In this document: positions 1-11,388 of the stretch, in pieces
How positions within the stretch are numbered: position 1 is the first letter of the stretch
How the letters are laid out: each line of letters opens with the position of its first letter
Source of the DNA: Candidatus Howiella intestinavium
GTDB lineage: Bacteria; Bacillota; Clostridia; Oscillospirales; Acutalibacteraceae
Direction of reading: 5' to 3'
DNA: 55,466 nucleotides
NCBI GenBank assembly: GCA_904420585.1
Contig: CAJFVX010000015.1
Coordinates: 1-55,466 of the forward strand
Position numbers and translations under genes: made by a program
Notes under the pieces: generated by a model
The model's database searches: none
Told to the model about the DNA's origin: nothing
What the model saw: the letters and a program-made list of their open reading frames with translations, nothing else

Positions 1-258
1 CCCCGCTCCGACCAGACGCCGCCGGCGCCGGGTGCGGGCCATGCGGGCGGCGCAGGAGGGCACCGGCCGGCGGGATGAAGCGGCGGGGCGCAGGGCCGGG
101 GGCCGGCCTACAGAGGCCAAATATTTATCGGCTTCCCTTTCCAGCTGGCCCGGCTGCATGTGGGCGAATTCCGGCCGTACAATCAGCAGCGCCCGCTCAA
201 AATACCGGCTGCCCGTATCCTTCACCTCTATGATCTGCCTGTTGACGCCTCGCAGCAT
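1..258 (-). CDS. Unknown protein, 3' end cut by window edge
   Basis: Reading leftwards from an ATG at 258, the frame stays open for 86 codons to the first base of the window. A GGAGG sits six bases upstream of the ATG, which supports the start. The N-terminus (MLRGVNRQIIEV, then a TGSRYFERALLIVRPEF stretch) looks like a compact alpha/beta protein. The visible C-terminal part is rich in Arg, Pro and Ala. I do not recognise the family. The start and strand are fairly secure; the function is unknown. Confidence 0.6.
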   Translation of the reverse strand, partial: MLRGVNRQIIEVKDTGSRYFERALLIVRPEFAHMQPGQLEREADKYLASVGRPPALRPAASSRRPVPSCAARMARTRRRRRLVGAG

Positions 259-370
259 ATTGCATCCTCCCGCTCCAGGTTTTCGGCTTTAGTCTGGGCG
301 GATTTTCCTGCGGCTATACACCTGTGCGCGGGATTTATATGGCGTGGGCGCAGCTTGGCGGCAAATTGGA

Positions 371-395
371 AAGGCCGCCGGAATCCGGCGGCCTT
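371..395 (-). terminator. Hairpin downstream of the ABC permease gene
   Basis: A perfect 11-bp inverted repeat (AAGGCCGCCGG / CCGGCGGCCTT) with a 3-nt loop lies 16 bases beyond the stop of the minus-strand permease gene. Only a weak T-rich stretch follows, so it may act in either direction or only stabilise the mRNA end. Confidence 0.6.
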
Positions 396-411
396 CCAGA
401 ATGAAGGTAAT

Positions 412-1227
412 TTATCGTACGGAGGTTTTCTTCTTGAGCATCCAGTTGATCAGGGGAAAGAGGACGGCGATGCAGCAGCAGTTGATAATCGGCCCCCAGA
501 TAGAGGCCGACAGGTAAGGCGGCTCGGACATCAGATTGGAAAAGTAGCCGCCCCAGTCTATATGCTGCAGGGCAATAAAGGGAGCATTATCGTAGAAGCA
601 GATATAGACGGGCAGGAAGGTGGTAAGGAGGGTATTGATAAGCCCCAGCACCGTATAGGCTGCTATATACCACACAATGGAGAAAAGGACGCCGTTTTTA
701 ATAAACAGCCGGGTGTTGCTTAAAGTGATGCAGAAAAAGATGACGGCGATATAGCTGACGGCCTGGAGCACCAGCGCTCCCATTTGGTACAGCAGGTAGA
801 GCAGATCGGATATGCCGCCCTGCACGGGCTCGGTGGTTTCCGGCAGATCCACCGACGCCGAAGACAGGATAAAGACCAGGGCGACAATGGCCAGCAGGCA
901 GATGAGGGCCGAGCAGAAGAGCCAGAAAAGGGCCAGCAGGGTGTGGGAGAGCAGCACCTTGCCCTTGGAGACGGGCAGGGTCTGGGTCAGATAGCCCTCC
1001 CGCCCGAAAAGGTTCTGGTAGTACCGCACGGCGATGATGACCAGGGTGCCCACCAGCAGGGCGGGGATAATGACGATTGTCCCCAGGGTCAGCAGAATAT
1101 CCAGCACGGGCTGTTCAGGCAGCGAGGCCAGCACCTGCAAAAGGACGGTGGCTACGGCCACAATGTAGAAAATGGACAGGATGCGGCCGGTAGACCGCAG
1201 TTCATGGCGCATCAGTTTGCCTAACAT
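412..1227 (-). CDS. ABC transporter permease, ABC-2-like
   Basis: A 271-residue membrane protein with about six hydrophobic segments (near residues 18-35, 45-68, 98-122, 150-172, 178-200 and 245-262). It starts MLGKLMRHELRSTGR, the usual opening of an ABC-2 type permease. Its start overlaps the end of the upstream ATPase gene by 7 bases, so translation is probably coupled. With the ATPase and the GntR regulator it forms a three-gene set of the YtrA type, which often responds to cell-wall-active compounds. The substrate cannot be read from the sequence. Confidence 0.85.
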   Translation of the reverse strand: MLGKLMRHELRSTGRILSIFYIVAVATVLLQVLASLPEQPVLDILLTLGTIVIIPALLVGTLVIIAVRYYQNLFGREGYLTQTLPVSKGKVLLSHTLLALFWLFCSALICLLAIVALVFILSSASVDLPETTEPVQGGISDLLYLLYQMGALVLQAVSYIAVIFFCITLSNTRLFIKNGVLFSIVWYIAAYTVLGLINTLLTTFLPVYICFYDNAPFIALQHIDWGGYFSNLMSEPPYLSASIWGPIINCCCIAVLFPLINWMLKKKTSVR

Positions 1228-1919
1228 CTGAACACCTCCCGGAAAAGCTGGTCGATGGACCGGCCGTTCTGCTGCCGGATGGCGTCGGCCTCGCCGGCCA
1301 TGACAATCTGGCCGTACCCCATCATAATGATGTCGTCCAGAATCCGCTCCACGTCGTAGATGAGATGGGTGGAGAGCAGGACGGTGGATCCGGGATTATA
1401 GCTGCGGATGATGGTATCCAGGATGACGCTGCGGGCGGCCGGATCCACGCCGCTCAAGGGTTCGTCCAGGATGTACAGCTTGGCGTTGCGGCACATGACC
1501 AGGATAAGCTGCACCTTTTCCTGCATACCCTTGGACATGTACTTCAGCTTCATGTCCCCGGGCAGCTGGAACCGCTCCAGCAGCTCCGCCGCCTTGTTCC
1601 AGTCGAAATCGGCGTAGAAGTCGGCAAAAAGGGACATGACGTCCCGCACCCGCATCCAGTCCTTTAAATAGGTCTTCTCCGGCAGGTAGGAAACAATGGA
1701 TTTGGTGTAAACCCCCGGGGCCTGCCCGTCGATATACACCGCGCCCGTGTAATCCGAGGTAAGGCCTGCGAGGATTTTCATAAAGGTAGTTTTGCCGCAG
1801 CCGTTAGGCCCCAGCAGGCCCACGATTCTTCCCGCCGGGATGCGCAGGTTCATCTGCTGCAGCACCGGCCGGATGCCGTAGGACTTGGTCAAGTCCTGGG
1901 TCACGACAATGTCGCTCAT
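1221..1919 (-). CDS. ABC transporter ATP-binding protein, YtrB-like
   Basis: A 232-residue ATPase that would power the adjacent permease. Walker A is GPNGCGKTT (about residues 37-45). Walker B is in LYILDEPLSGVDP. The signature motif is the divergent MSKGMQEK instead of LSGGQ, which is common in ABC-2 export ATPases regulated by YtrA-type repressors. The gene lies 61 bases after the GntR gene and overlaps the permease gene by 7 bases, so all three should share one transcript. Confidence 0.9.
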   Translation of the reverse strand: MSDIVVTQDLTKSYGIRPVLQQMNLRIPAGRIVGLLGPNGCGKTTFMKILAGLTSDYTGAVYIDGQAPGVYTKSIVSYLPEKTYLKDWMRVRDVMSLFADFYADFDWNKAAELLERFQLPGDMKLKYMSKGMQEKVQLILVMCRNAKLYILDEPLSGVDPAARSVILDTIIRSYNPGSTVLLSTHLIYDVERILDDIIMMGYGQIVMAGEADAIRQQNGRSIDQLFREVFRC

Positions 1920-1980
1920 ACGAACACCTCCTCAATAGTTGAAGCCGGGCCGCCGCCCCTTTTTATACCGCCGGACGGCG

Positions 1981-2352
1981 TCAATCGGCTTTTTGGACCG
2001 GCTGCCATTCGTGCAGCAGCCGGCGGATTTCTTCCTCTCCAAAACCCATGGAGGAAAGCTGCCGGAAGGCGCCCTGCAGGACCCCTTCGGCCATTTCCCT
2101 GCGCAGCTCGGTGATGCGCTGGCCGTCTTCCGTGACAAACCGGCCGGCCGTGCGCTCGGTGTAAAGAAGATTTTCCCGCTCCAGTTCGGCCAGGGCCCGC
2201 TGGACGGTGTTGGGATTGACCTGGTATTCCAGCGCCAGCTCCCGCACCGGCGGGACGCGCTCCCCCGGCTGCCATGCGCCCGATACGATGTCCAGCTTGA
2301 CCCGCCGCATAATCTGCAGATAGACGGGTGCATACGTCCAGGAATCCAGCAA
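1981..2352 (-). CDS. GntR-family regulator, YtrA subfamily
   Basis: A 123-residue repressor-like protein: an N-terminal winged helix (PVYLQIMRRVKLDIVSG, then the PPVRELA and VNPNTVQRAL helices) and a short C-terminal helix of the YtrA subfamily. The start is TTG at 2352, chosen because AGGAGGTG lies seven bases upstream. It heads the operon with the ABC genes and probably represses it through the palindrome at 2380-2403. The inducer is unknown. Confidence 0.9.
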   Translation of the reverse strand: MLDSWTYAPVYLQIMRRVKLDIVSGAWQPGERVPPVRELALEYQVNPNTVQRALAELERENLLYTERTAGRFVTEDGQRITELRREMAEGVLQGAFRQLSSMGFGEEEIRRLLHEWQPVQKAD

Positions 2353-2379
2353 GGGGATTCACCTCCTTTTCATTTGCGA

Positions 2380-2403
2380 ATTGTATCATTTATCTAATAC
2401 AAT
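2380..2403. promoter_or_regulatory. Palindromic operator upstream of the GntR gene
   Basis: ATTGTAT and ATACAAT form a perfect 7-bp inverted repeat separated by 10 bases, 28 bases upstream of the TTG start of the GntR gene. The left arm, read on the minus strand, contains TACAAT, a good -10 box. A bound repressor would therefore cover the promoter. The spacing suits a dimeric GntR protein; autoregulation is inferred. Confidence 0.65.
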
Positions 2404-2521
2404 AATACATAATAGGGCGCCGGTTGTCAAGAGGGGAAAAGAGATTTTTGTGCTGATGTGCTTTTCCTTATGGCACAATGTTGGGAAAGGGAGAAAAAGC
2501 GGGAAACTTTGGCGAAATAAA

Positions 2522-2551
2522 TTGACTTGCCCCAAGCGGGTATCATATAAT
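2522..2551 (+). promoter_or_regulatory. Sigma-A promoter for alr
   Basis: TTGACT (2522-2527) and TATAAT (2546-2551), spaced by 18 bases, lie about 45 bases upstream of the alanine racemase start. Confidence 0.75.
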
Positions 2552-2595
2552 AGAGCCACCGGAAGCTGGCTGCACATTACAGGAGATGAAACAGG

Positions 2596-3789
2596 TTGCC
2601 GAATTTTATGAAACGAACCTGGGCCGAAGTGGATTTGGACGCGGCCCGGCATAATTTTACCGAGATAAAAAAACAGGCGGGGGACAGCCGGGTGATGCCG
2701 GTGGTCAAGGCGGATGCCTGCGGCCACGGGGCCCGGGTGCTGTCCCGCCTCTATCAGAACATGGGGGCCGACGCCTTCGCCGTTTCCAATCTGGAGGAGG
2801 GTATCCAGCTGCGGCGGTGGGGCATTGTCCGCCCCATCCTGATTTTGGGGTACACCCCACCGGAGGAGGCGGAACGGCTGGCGGGGGAGGACATTTCCCA
2901 GACCCTTTTTTCCACTGCATACGCCAAGCGGCTGTCGGCCGCCGCCGGCAAGGCCGGGGTGCAGGTCAAGGTGCATGTGAAGATAGACAGCGGCATGGGC
3001 CGGCTGGGCTTTAACTGCCGGCGGATGGAGCATGTGGCCTCGTCGGCAGCGGAGGCGGCGGCCGCCGTCCGGCTGCCGGGGCTTGTGCCGGAGGGAATTT
3101 TCACCCACTTCGCCGCCGCTGATTTGGACGGCGACCCGGACGCCTCCTTTACCGAGGGGCAATACGCCCGGTTCCGGGCGGCGGTGGAGGCGCTGGAAAA
3201 GGAGGGGATACCCTTCCGGTACCGGCACTGCTGCAATTCGGCCGGGCTGATGCTCCATCCCGACAAGTGCTGGGATATGGTGCGGCCGGGGATTATCCTC
3301 CACGGCCTGACCCCGTCCCCCGGCCTGCCCTTTATGGACAGGTTCCGCCCCACCCTACAGTGGAAGGCGGCGGTTTCCTTTGTGAAAGACCTGGAACCGG
3401 GGGATTCGGTGAGCTACGGCCGTACCTATACGGCGGCCGGGCCCATACGGGCGGCCACGGTGCCGGTAGGATACGCCGACGGATATCCCCGCCTGCTGTC
3501 CGGCCGGGGCCGGGTGCTCATCCGGGGCCGCTCGGCCCCCATCATCGGCCGGGTCTGCATGGACCAGATGGTGGTGGACGTGACCGGCATCCCCGGGGCA
3601 GCAGAGGGGGATACGGTGACCCTCATCGGCCGGGACGGGGAGGAAACCCTGCCGGCCGAGGAAATCGCCGGCCTCTGCGGCACCATCAATTACGAAACCA
3701 TGTGCGCCATCTCCCGCCGGGTGCCCCGCATCTATTTTTCGGGCGGCCGGATGGTAGATGTGGAAAACTACCTGATGGAAGTGCTGTAG
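2596..3789 (+). CDS. alr: Alanine racemase
   Basis: A PLP enzyme that interconverts L- and D-alanine for peptidoglycan. The protein has 397 residues. The PLP lysine is K38 in VVKADACGHG. The second catalytic base, Tyr, is in VSYGRTY. The VGYADG and MDQMVVDVT motifs are present. The residue normally Tyr in KADAYGHG, which contacts the PLP phosphate, is Cys42 here. The start is TTG at 2596, with AGGAGA nine bases upstream. ATG at 2608 would also give a normal N-terminus (MKRTWAEVDLD) but is too far from the SD. A sigma-A promoter lies directly upstream. Confidence 0.93.
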   Translation: MPNFMKRTWAEVDLDAARHNFTEIKKQAGDSRVMPVVKADACGHGARVLSRLYQNMGADAFAVSNLEEGIQLRRWGIVRPILILGYTPPEEAERLAGEDISQTLFSTAYAKRLSAAAGKAGVQVKVHVKIDSGMGRLGFNCRRMEHVASSAAEAAAAVRLPGLVPEGIFTHFAAADLDGDPDASFTEGQYARFRAAVEALEKEGIPFRYRHCCNSAGLMLHPDKCWDMVRPGIILHGLTPSPGLPFMDRFRPTLQWKAAVSFVKDLEPGDSVSYGRTYTAAGPIRAATVPVGYADGYPRLLSGRGRVLIRGRSAPIIGRVCMDQMVVDVTGIPGAAEGDTVTLIGRDGEETLPAEEIAGLCGTINYETMCAISRRVPRIYFSGGRMVDVENYLMEVL

Positions 3790-3821
3790 AGAACAAAAAA
3801 GTTTTCGGCCGCCTTTTTTAA

Positions 3822-6968
<3,147 letters not shown>

Positions 6969-6985
6969 GGATAAAGCATAAACAG

Positions 6986-7019
6986 AACGCCCGGGAGTTT
7001 CTCCTGGGCGTTGCTTTTT
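6986..7019 (+). terminator. Terminator after lacZ
   Basis: A 12-bp stem (AACGCCCGGGAG / CTCCTGGGCGTT, one G-U pair) with a TTT loop, followed by GCTTTTTA. It begins 17 bases after the lacZ stop. Confidence 0.85.
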
Positions 7020-7044
7020 AAATATATTTTATTTGCAGATATTT

Positions 7045-7509
7045 TCACAGTAACAGGTAGAGCAGCGCCAGCATTAACCGGGAGTCGTTTTCCTCCCCTG
7101 AAAGCAGCAGGATAATCAGCAGAATCAGGGTGCGGTCGCTGTCCAGGTCGATGTTCTTGAAATTGAGCATCTGCATCAAATCCAGGCCGGTCTGCCGGGG
7201 CCGGGTCGGGCTCTGGGCAGGCGGCGCCGGCGGGGAAGCCGACCGCTTTTCATGAGATGGCGCGGCCTTCGGGGCCGGCGGCGGCCCGGCAGACCGGCGG
7301 GCGGTATCCTGCCGGCCCCTGTCGCTGTGGCCGCCGGCCTGTCCCCGTTCCGGCGGCTGCTCGTGGGGGATGCGTACAAAGCTAGGCATAGGGGGCATCC
7401 CCGCTTCTGCCGGCTGGGGGGCGGGCTGGGCCCTTGCCTGCATCTCCCGAATCCTGGCCGCCGCCTCCGCCTGCAGCCGCTCCAGTTCCGCCCGGCTGTA
7501 TTCCGCCAT
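7045..7509 (-). CDS. Conserved-type small protein with hydrophobic C-terminus
   Basis: 154 residues in three parts. The first is an N-terminal charged helix (AELERLQAEAAARIREMQ). The middle (about 30-105) is Pro/Ala/Arg-rich and likely disordered. The third is a C-terminal leucine-rich segment (about 118-154) that reads as two short hydrophobic helices around an SGEEND turn. I do not recognise a named domain. It is the last of three minus-strand genes of similar style. A membrane-associated or assembly role is only a guess. Confidence 0.7.
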   Translation of the reverse strand: MAEYSRAELERLQAEAAARIREMQARAQPAPQPAEAGMPPMPSFVRIPHEQPPERGQAGGHSDRGRQDTARRSAGPPPAPKAAPSHEKRSASPPAPPAQSPTRPRQTGLDLMQMLNFKNIDLDSDRTLILLIILLLSGEENDSRLMLALLYLLL

Positions 7510-7540
7510 ATGGCTCCGCTCCTTTCCCTATACCGTCAGA

Positions 7541-8005
7541 TTAAAGCAAATTCCCGAACAAATCCAGCCCGGACTCCTTGAGCAGGGGCAAAATATCCAT
7601 AATGCGCAGGATTTTCACCGCCTGATCTACCCGCTCCTGCCGGGCGGGGCTCAGATGGGGCTTTAAAGCCAGCAGCAGCTGGGAGCGGTCGTCGGGCTTC
7701 TGGGATTTTAAAGCGTTCCCGATTTTCACAATGGCCCCAATTTCCTTTGGAGAAATGGAATTTAGCAGGCTGCCAGACGCAGGCCCGGGGGCCGGCGTCT
7801 GGGGAGCCCTATTCTGCAACAGCCCGGACAGCAGCGCCGCCGGGTCGGGGGAGGCCGGAAGGGCGGACGAGCCCTCCTGGCCGCCGGAGGCCGCAGGCGG
7901 TTCCGACCCGTTCCCGCCCAGAAGGGAGCCGGCCAAATTTTTGATTTTTTCCATTTCTTCCGGGTTCTCCAGGATAGCCGACAATTTTGCGGATAAATCT
8001 TCCAA
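7541..8005 (-). CDS. Small helical protein of unknown function
   Basis: 154 residues. The N-terminus (MEDLSAKLSAILENPEEMEKIKNLAGSL) and C-terminus (about 85-154, with LLLALKPHLSPARQERVD and KILRIMDILPLLKESG) are amphipathic helices. They are separated by a Gly/Pro/Ser-rich linker at about 30-80. There is no catalytic motif, signal peptide or transmembrane segment. It is the middle gene of the cluster, 31 bases upstream of the next gene. The third gene encodes a similar helical style, so the three may act together. Confidence 0.7.
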   Translation of the reverse strand: MEDLSAKLSAILENPEEMEKIKNLAGSLLGGNGSEPPAASGGQEGSSALPASPDPAALLSGLLQNRAPQTPAPGPASGSLLNSISPKEIGAIVKIGNALKSQKPDDRSQLLLALKPHLSPARQERVDQAVKILRIMDILPLLKESGLDLFGNLL

Positions 8006-8076
8006 TCTCTATGACCTCTCCTTTCTGTGCAGACTGGCCCTGCCTGTTCCATATGCATGCGAATGCGCTGCCGGGC

Positions 8077-8331
8077 TTATTTTTTATCCTCCATGAGCTT
8101 TTTTAAGAGCATCTGGGCCTGGGGGGTGGCCAGCAGCCGCTGGGCCGCAGCCTTGTCGGAGAGCACCTGCTGCAGCTTTTTGCTGTCCTGCGGCCGCAGA
8201 TTTTTCAAAATGTGGTCGATGCTGCCTGACTGCATGGCCTCCCTGACCTGCTTCTGCTGGGTTTCTCCCAGGTTTGGAGAGACGGCGTCCAACATTTTTT
8301 GCAGTTTTTCCCGATCCATCTGATTATCCAT
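8077..8331 (-). CDS. Small helical protein, first gene of a three-gene cluster
   Basis: An 84-residue all-helical, charged protein (MDREKLQKMLDAV, KKLQQVLSDKAAAQRLLATPQAQMLLKKL). The start is ATG at 8331, with CGGAGG nine bases upstream; an ATG at 8364 has no comparable SD. The repeated short-helix style resembles the product of the next gene. The gene is divergent from the phosphodiesterase gene at 8418. Function unknown. Confidence 0.7.
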   Translation of the reverse strand: MDNQMDREKLQKMLDAVSPNLGETQQKQVREAMQSGSIDHILKNLRPQDSKKLQQVLSDKAAAQRLLATPQAQMLLKKLMEDKK

Positions 8332-8417
8332 TGCAATCATCCTCCGTATCGCATATAATACCATATGAAATTTTGGGGCGGCGTATGCCTGCCCTGCAAG
8401 GGAGCGAAAAGAACCTT

Positions 8418-8882
8418 ATGCGCCTTTTGGTGTTTTCCGACAGCCACGGCGCCCGTTCGGTCATGGAAAAGGCCCTGACCGACCACCCGGACGCCGGCCA
8501 CGTCTTCTTTCTGGGGGACGGCCTGGGGCAGATGGAGGAAGTGGCCGCCCTCTTTCCGGGACCCAGCTACCACATGGTGGCCGGCAACTGCGACTGGGGC
8601 GCCGACGCCGACTCCATAGGCGTTCTGGAGATAGCCGGCCGGCGGGTATTCTACACCCATGGCCATATCTACCATGTAAAATCCGGCCTGGACGAGCTTT
8701 TGGCCGCCGGACGGGCCCGGGAAGCCGACATTGTCCTCTACGGTCATACCCATATCGCCTACACCGGATATGAAGACGGCTTATATATCCTCAACCCCGG
8801 CACGGCTCGCCCGGCCGGCGGCAGCTACGGGATGGTGGACATCACGCCGGCCGGCGTGGTGCTGAACGTCGTCAAGGTATAG
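8418..8882 (+). CDS. YfcE/MJ0936-type metallophosphodiesterase
   Basis: 154 residues of the calcineurin-like phosphoesterase fold. Metal-binding motifs appear in order: DSH (FSDSHG), GD (FLGDG), GNCD in place of GNHD, THGH, and GHTH near residue 110. This short family has phosphodiesterase activity on model substrates, but the cellular substrate is generally unknown. The start is ATG at 8418 because the fold begins there (MRLLVFSDSH); the SD is weak (AGGGAG about 13 bases away). An upstream ATG at 8385 is less likely. The biotin ligase gene follows after 32 bases. Confidence 0.88.
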   Translation: MRLLVFSDSHGARSVMEKALTDHPDAGHVFFLGDGLGQMEEVAALFPGPSYHMVAGNCDWGADADSIGVLEIAGRRVFYTHGHIYHVKSGLDELLAAGRAREADIVLYGHTHIAYTGYEDGLYILNPGTARPAGGSYGMVDITPAGVVLNVVKV

Positions 8883-8914
8883 GACGGAATTTTTCAGCTG
8901 GAGATGAGACGCCA

Positions 8915-9736
8915 GTGGATACCGATACGCTGCCGGGGCTGACGCCTTTAGCGCTCCCTGGCCTGACTACCCGGCGGTTTGGCCGATTTGCCTTTTATCT
9001 TCCGCAGGTGGGTTCCACCAATACGGTGGTGAAGGAAGCGGCACCCCGGCTGCCTTCCGGCGCGGTCTGCGCCGCCGGGGTGCAGACGGCCGGGCGGGGC
9101 CGCATGGGCCGCGCCTGGGTAGGGGAGGGGAAGGATCTTCCCTTTTCCCTGCTCATCCGGGGGGCGCGGCCCCAGCCGGCCCTGGCCCTTTGTTGCGGCA
9201 TAGCGGTGGCAGAAGCCCTGGCCGCCTGCACCGGCACGGCCTTCCGGATTAAATGGCCCAATGACATTATATGCGGGGACAAAAAAATATGTGGCATCCT
9301 CTGTGAAAGCTTTGCCGCATCCGATGGGGGCGTCTTTATGGTCTGCGGCATCGGGGTCAACCTGACCCAGACGGCGGCGGATTTTCAGCGGGCCGGCCTG
9401 CCCTACGGCGGCTCGGTGAAGATGTGTACGGGGAGGCGGCTGGAACCCTCCGAAACGGCGGCGGCCATCCTCAACCGGCTGGAGCCGCTGTATGAACGGC
9501 TGGACAGGGAGGGCTTCGGGGCCTTGCGATCCCTGTATGCGGAAAATTGCGTCACCCTGGGCCGGCAGGTGCGGGTCACGGAGGGCGGGCAGACCGTCTG
9601 CGGACGGGCGGCGGATATCGGACAGGACGGATCCCTGCTGGTGGCCTTCGGCAGCGGGCCGGGGGACTCCCTGCGGCCGGTGCTGGCCGGGGAGGCCTCG
9701 GTGCGGGGCCTGTTCGGATATGTCGATGAAGGGTGA
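8915..9736 (+). CDS. birA: Biotin--[acetyl-CoA-carboxylase] ligase, no HTH domain
   Basis: A 273-residue ligase that activates biotin with ATP and attaches it to carboxylase carriers. Visible motifs are VGSTNT, the biotinyl-AMP loop GRGRMGRAW, KWPND with its catalytic Lys, KICGILCE, and a C-terminal SH3-like domain. The DNA-binding domain of bifunctional BirA is absent, so it should be an enzyme only. The start is GTG at 8915, with GGAGATGAG about ten bases upstream. The stop overlaps a possible GTG start of the downstream potassium transporter gene. Confidence 0.92.
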   Translation: MDTDTLPGLTPLALPGLTTRRFGRFAFYLPQVGSTNTVVKEAAPRLPSGAVCAAGVQTAGRGRMGRAWVGEGKDLPFSLLIRGARPQPALALCCGIAVAEALAACTGTAFRIKWPNDIICGDKKICGILCESFAASDGGVFMVCGIGVNLTQTAADFQRAGLPYGGSVKMCTGRRLEPSETAAAILNRLEPLYERLDREGFGALRSLYAENCVTLGRQVRVTEGGQTVCGRAADIGQDGSLLVAFGSGPGDSLRPVLAGEASVRGLFGYVDEG

Positions 9737-9771
9737 AAACCCAAATACGCGGAAAAAGGTGTAGAACAAGT

Positions 9772-11178
9772 ATGGAGAATGCGAGCAATCTGAAAATGCC
9801 CGTAAAGCGGGTATACCACAAAAACCCCCAGAGCAAGCCGGAGAAGGCTGTTCGGCCCAGCCAGCCGGCCCGGGTCATCGTAGGCAGCTTCGCGCTGGTT
9901 ATTCTGGTGGGCACACTGCTGCTTATGCTGCCGGTTTCCTCCAAGGACGGCACGTTTACCCCTCTTATCAACGCCATGTTTACGGCCACCACCTCCACCT
10001 GCGTGACCGGACTGGTGGTCTACGACACCTTCAGTCACTGGAGCTATTTCGGGCAGGGGGTTATCCTGGCCTTAATCCAGATTGGGGGTATCGGCCTTGT
10101 AACCCTGGCCTCCTTCTTCACCCTGCTGCTGCGGCAAAAAATCGGGCTGAGCAATATGGTGCTAACCCAGGAGTCGGTGAACACAAACTCCCTGCGGAAC
10201 CTGCACAGCCTTGTGAAGCTGGTAATTGTGTCCACCCTGGTGGTGGAGGCTTCGGGTGCGCTGCTGCTGGCCACCCGCCTGATTCCCCGATACGGGGTGG
10301 AGGGAATATGGGTTTCGGTGTTTACCGCCGTGTCGGCCTACTGCAACGCCGGTATCGACATCTTTGGCCGTGAGCATCCCTTCTGTTCCCTGACAGTCTT
10401 CCAGGACGACGTGGTGGTCAATGTGACCGTCATGCTGCTCATTGTCATCGGCGGCTTAGGCTTTATTGTCTTCCAGGATATCCTGGGCTACCGGAAGAGC
10501 CGGCACCTGATGCTCCACACCCGCACGGTCCTGCTTGTGACCGGGGTGCTGATTGTGGGCGGGGCCATCCTGTTTTTCCTGATGGAATATAATAATACCC
10601 TCAAGGATCTGCCCCTGTGGCAGAAGATCATGGCCTCTTTCTTCCAGTCCATAACCCCCCGTACGGCCGGGTTCAACTCGGTGGACGTGGCCGGTATGCA
10701 TGATGCCACCAAGCTGTTCATGTGCGCCCTCATGTTCATCGGCGCCGCCCCCGGCTCTACCGGCGGCGGCATCAAGGTGACCACCTTCATGGTGCTGGTT
10801 ATGACGGTGGTGGGCACATTGCGCAACAAGACCCAGACCACCATCATGCGCCGCCGGGTGGATCATATGACGGTCTACCGTTCCCTGGCCGTGGCGGCTC
10901 TGAGCATATGCGTCTGCATCATCACCTCCGCGGTGATTTTGTGGGAAATGGACGTAGCCACCATCGATGGGATTTTCGAGGCTTTCTCGGCTTTCGGCAC
11001 GGTTGGCATTTCCACCGGCATTACCCCCACCCTGGGCATTGCCTCCAAAATTGCCCTGATTCTGACCATGTTTATCGGGCGGGTGGGATCCATTTCCTTC
11101 ATCCTGGCCATATCCCTGCGGCTGGCCTATCATCCCCGCAAGCTGGTCCTGCCGGAAGGGCAGATTATCGTGGGATAA
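9772..11178 (+). CDS. Potassium uptake protein, KtrB/TrkH family
   Basis: A 468-residue membrane protein with four channel-like repeats. The selectivity-filter segments are TSTCVTGL, AYCNAGI, TPRTAGFN and FGTVGIS. The glycine-rich gate loop after the third helix pair shows as GSTGGG. It forms the K+-conducting subunit of a Ktr/Trk system. No KtrA/TrkA (RCK) gene lies in the window, so the regulatory subunit must be elsewhere. ATG at 9772 has AAGGTG ten bases upstream. GTG at 9733 would overlap the birA stop by 4 bases and is also possible. Confidence 0.92.
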   Translation: MENASNLKMPVKRVYHKNPQSKPEKAVRPSQPARVIVGSFALVILVGTLLLMLPVSSKDGTFTPLINAMFTATTSTCVTGLVVYDTFSHWSYFGQGVILALIQIGGIGLVTLASFFTLLLRQKIGLSNMVLTQESVNTNSLRNLHSLVKLVIVSTLVVEASGALLLATRLIPRYGVEGIWVSVFTAVSAYCNAGIDIFGREHPFCSLTVFQDDVVVNVTVMLLIVIGGLGFIVFQDILGYRKSRHLMLHTRTVLLVTGVLIVGGAILFFLMEYNNTLKDLPLWQKIMASFFQSITPRTAGFNSVDVAGMHDATKLFMCALMFIGAAPGSTGGGIKVTTFMVLVMTVVGTLRNKTQTTIMRRRVDHMTVYRSLAVAALSICVCIITSAVILWEMDVATIDGIFEAFSAFGTVGISTGITPTLGIASKIALILTMFIGRVGSISFILAISLRLAYHPRKLVLPEGQIIVG

Positions 11179-11206
11179 CGGAATGGGAAATGGGCCAAAT
11201 ATTCCC

Positions 11207-11235
11207 TTTACAACGGCGGGGGAATGTGCTATAAT
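11207..11235 (+). promoter_or_regulatory. Sigma-A promoter for rpsO
   Basis: TTTACA (11207-11212) and TATAAT (11230-11235), spaced by exactly 17 bases. Transcription should begin near 11242, giving an untranslated leader of about 147 bases before rpsO. Confidence 0.8.
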
Positions 11236-11241
11236 ACATTC

Positions 11242-11388
11242 GCTCTGAAGGGAGCAGAATATGGGAGGGGGCGTTCAGCCGCCTGCCTTACCGGTTTCTA
11301 TGCCCGGGGCGGTTGCCCAAGGGGAAACACCGCAGCCCCGCGCTTGGATACCGGCGGACGATTTATCATTATGAAAGAGGTGCTAACA
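11242..11388 (+). promoter_or_regulatory. Long rpsO leader, possible S15 autoregulatory RNA
   Basis: About 147 bases of GC-rich untranslated RNA lie between the promoter and the S15 start. In many bacteria S15 represses its own mRNA through leader structures. I can see self-complementary GC blocks but not a named motif, so the role is inferred. Confidence 0.4.
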
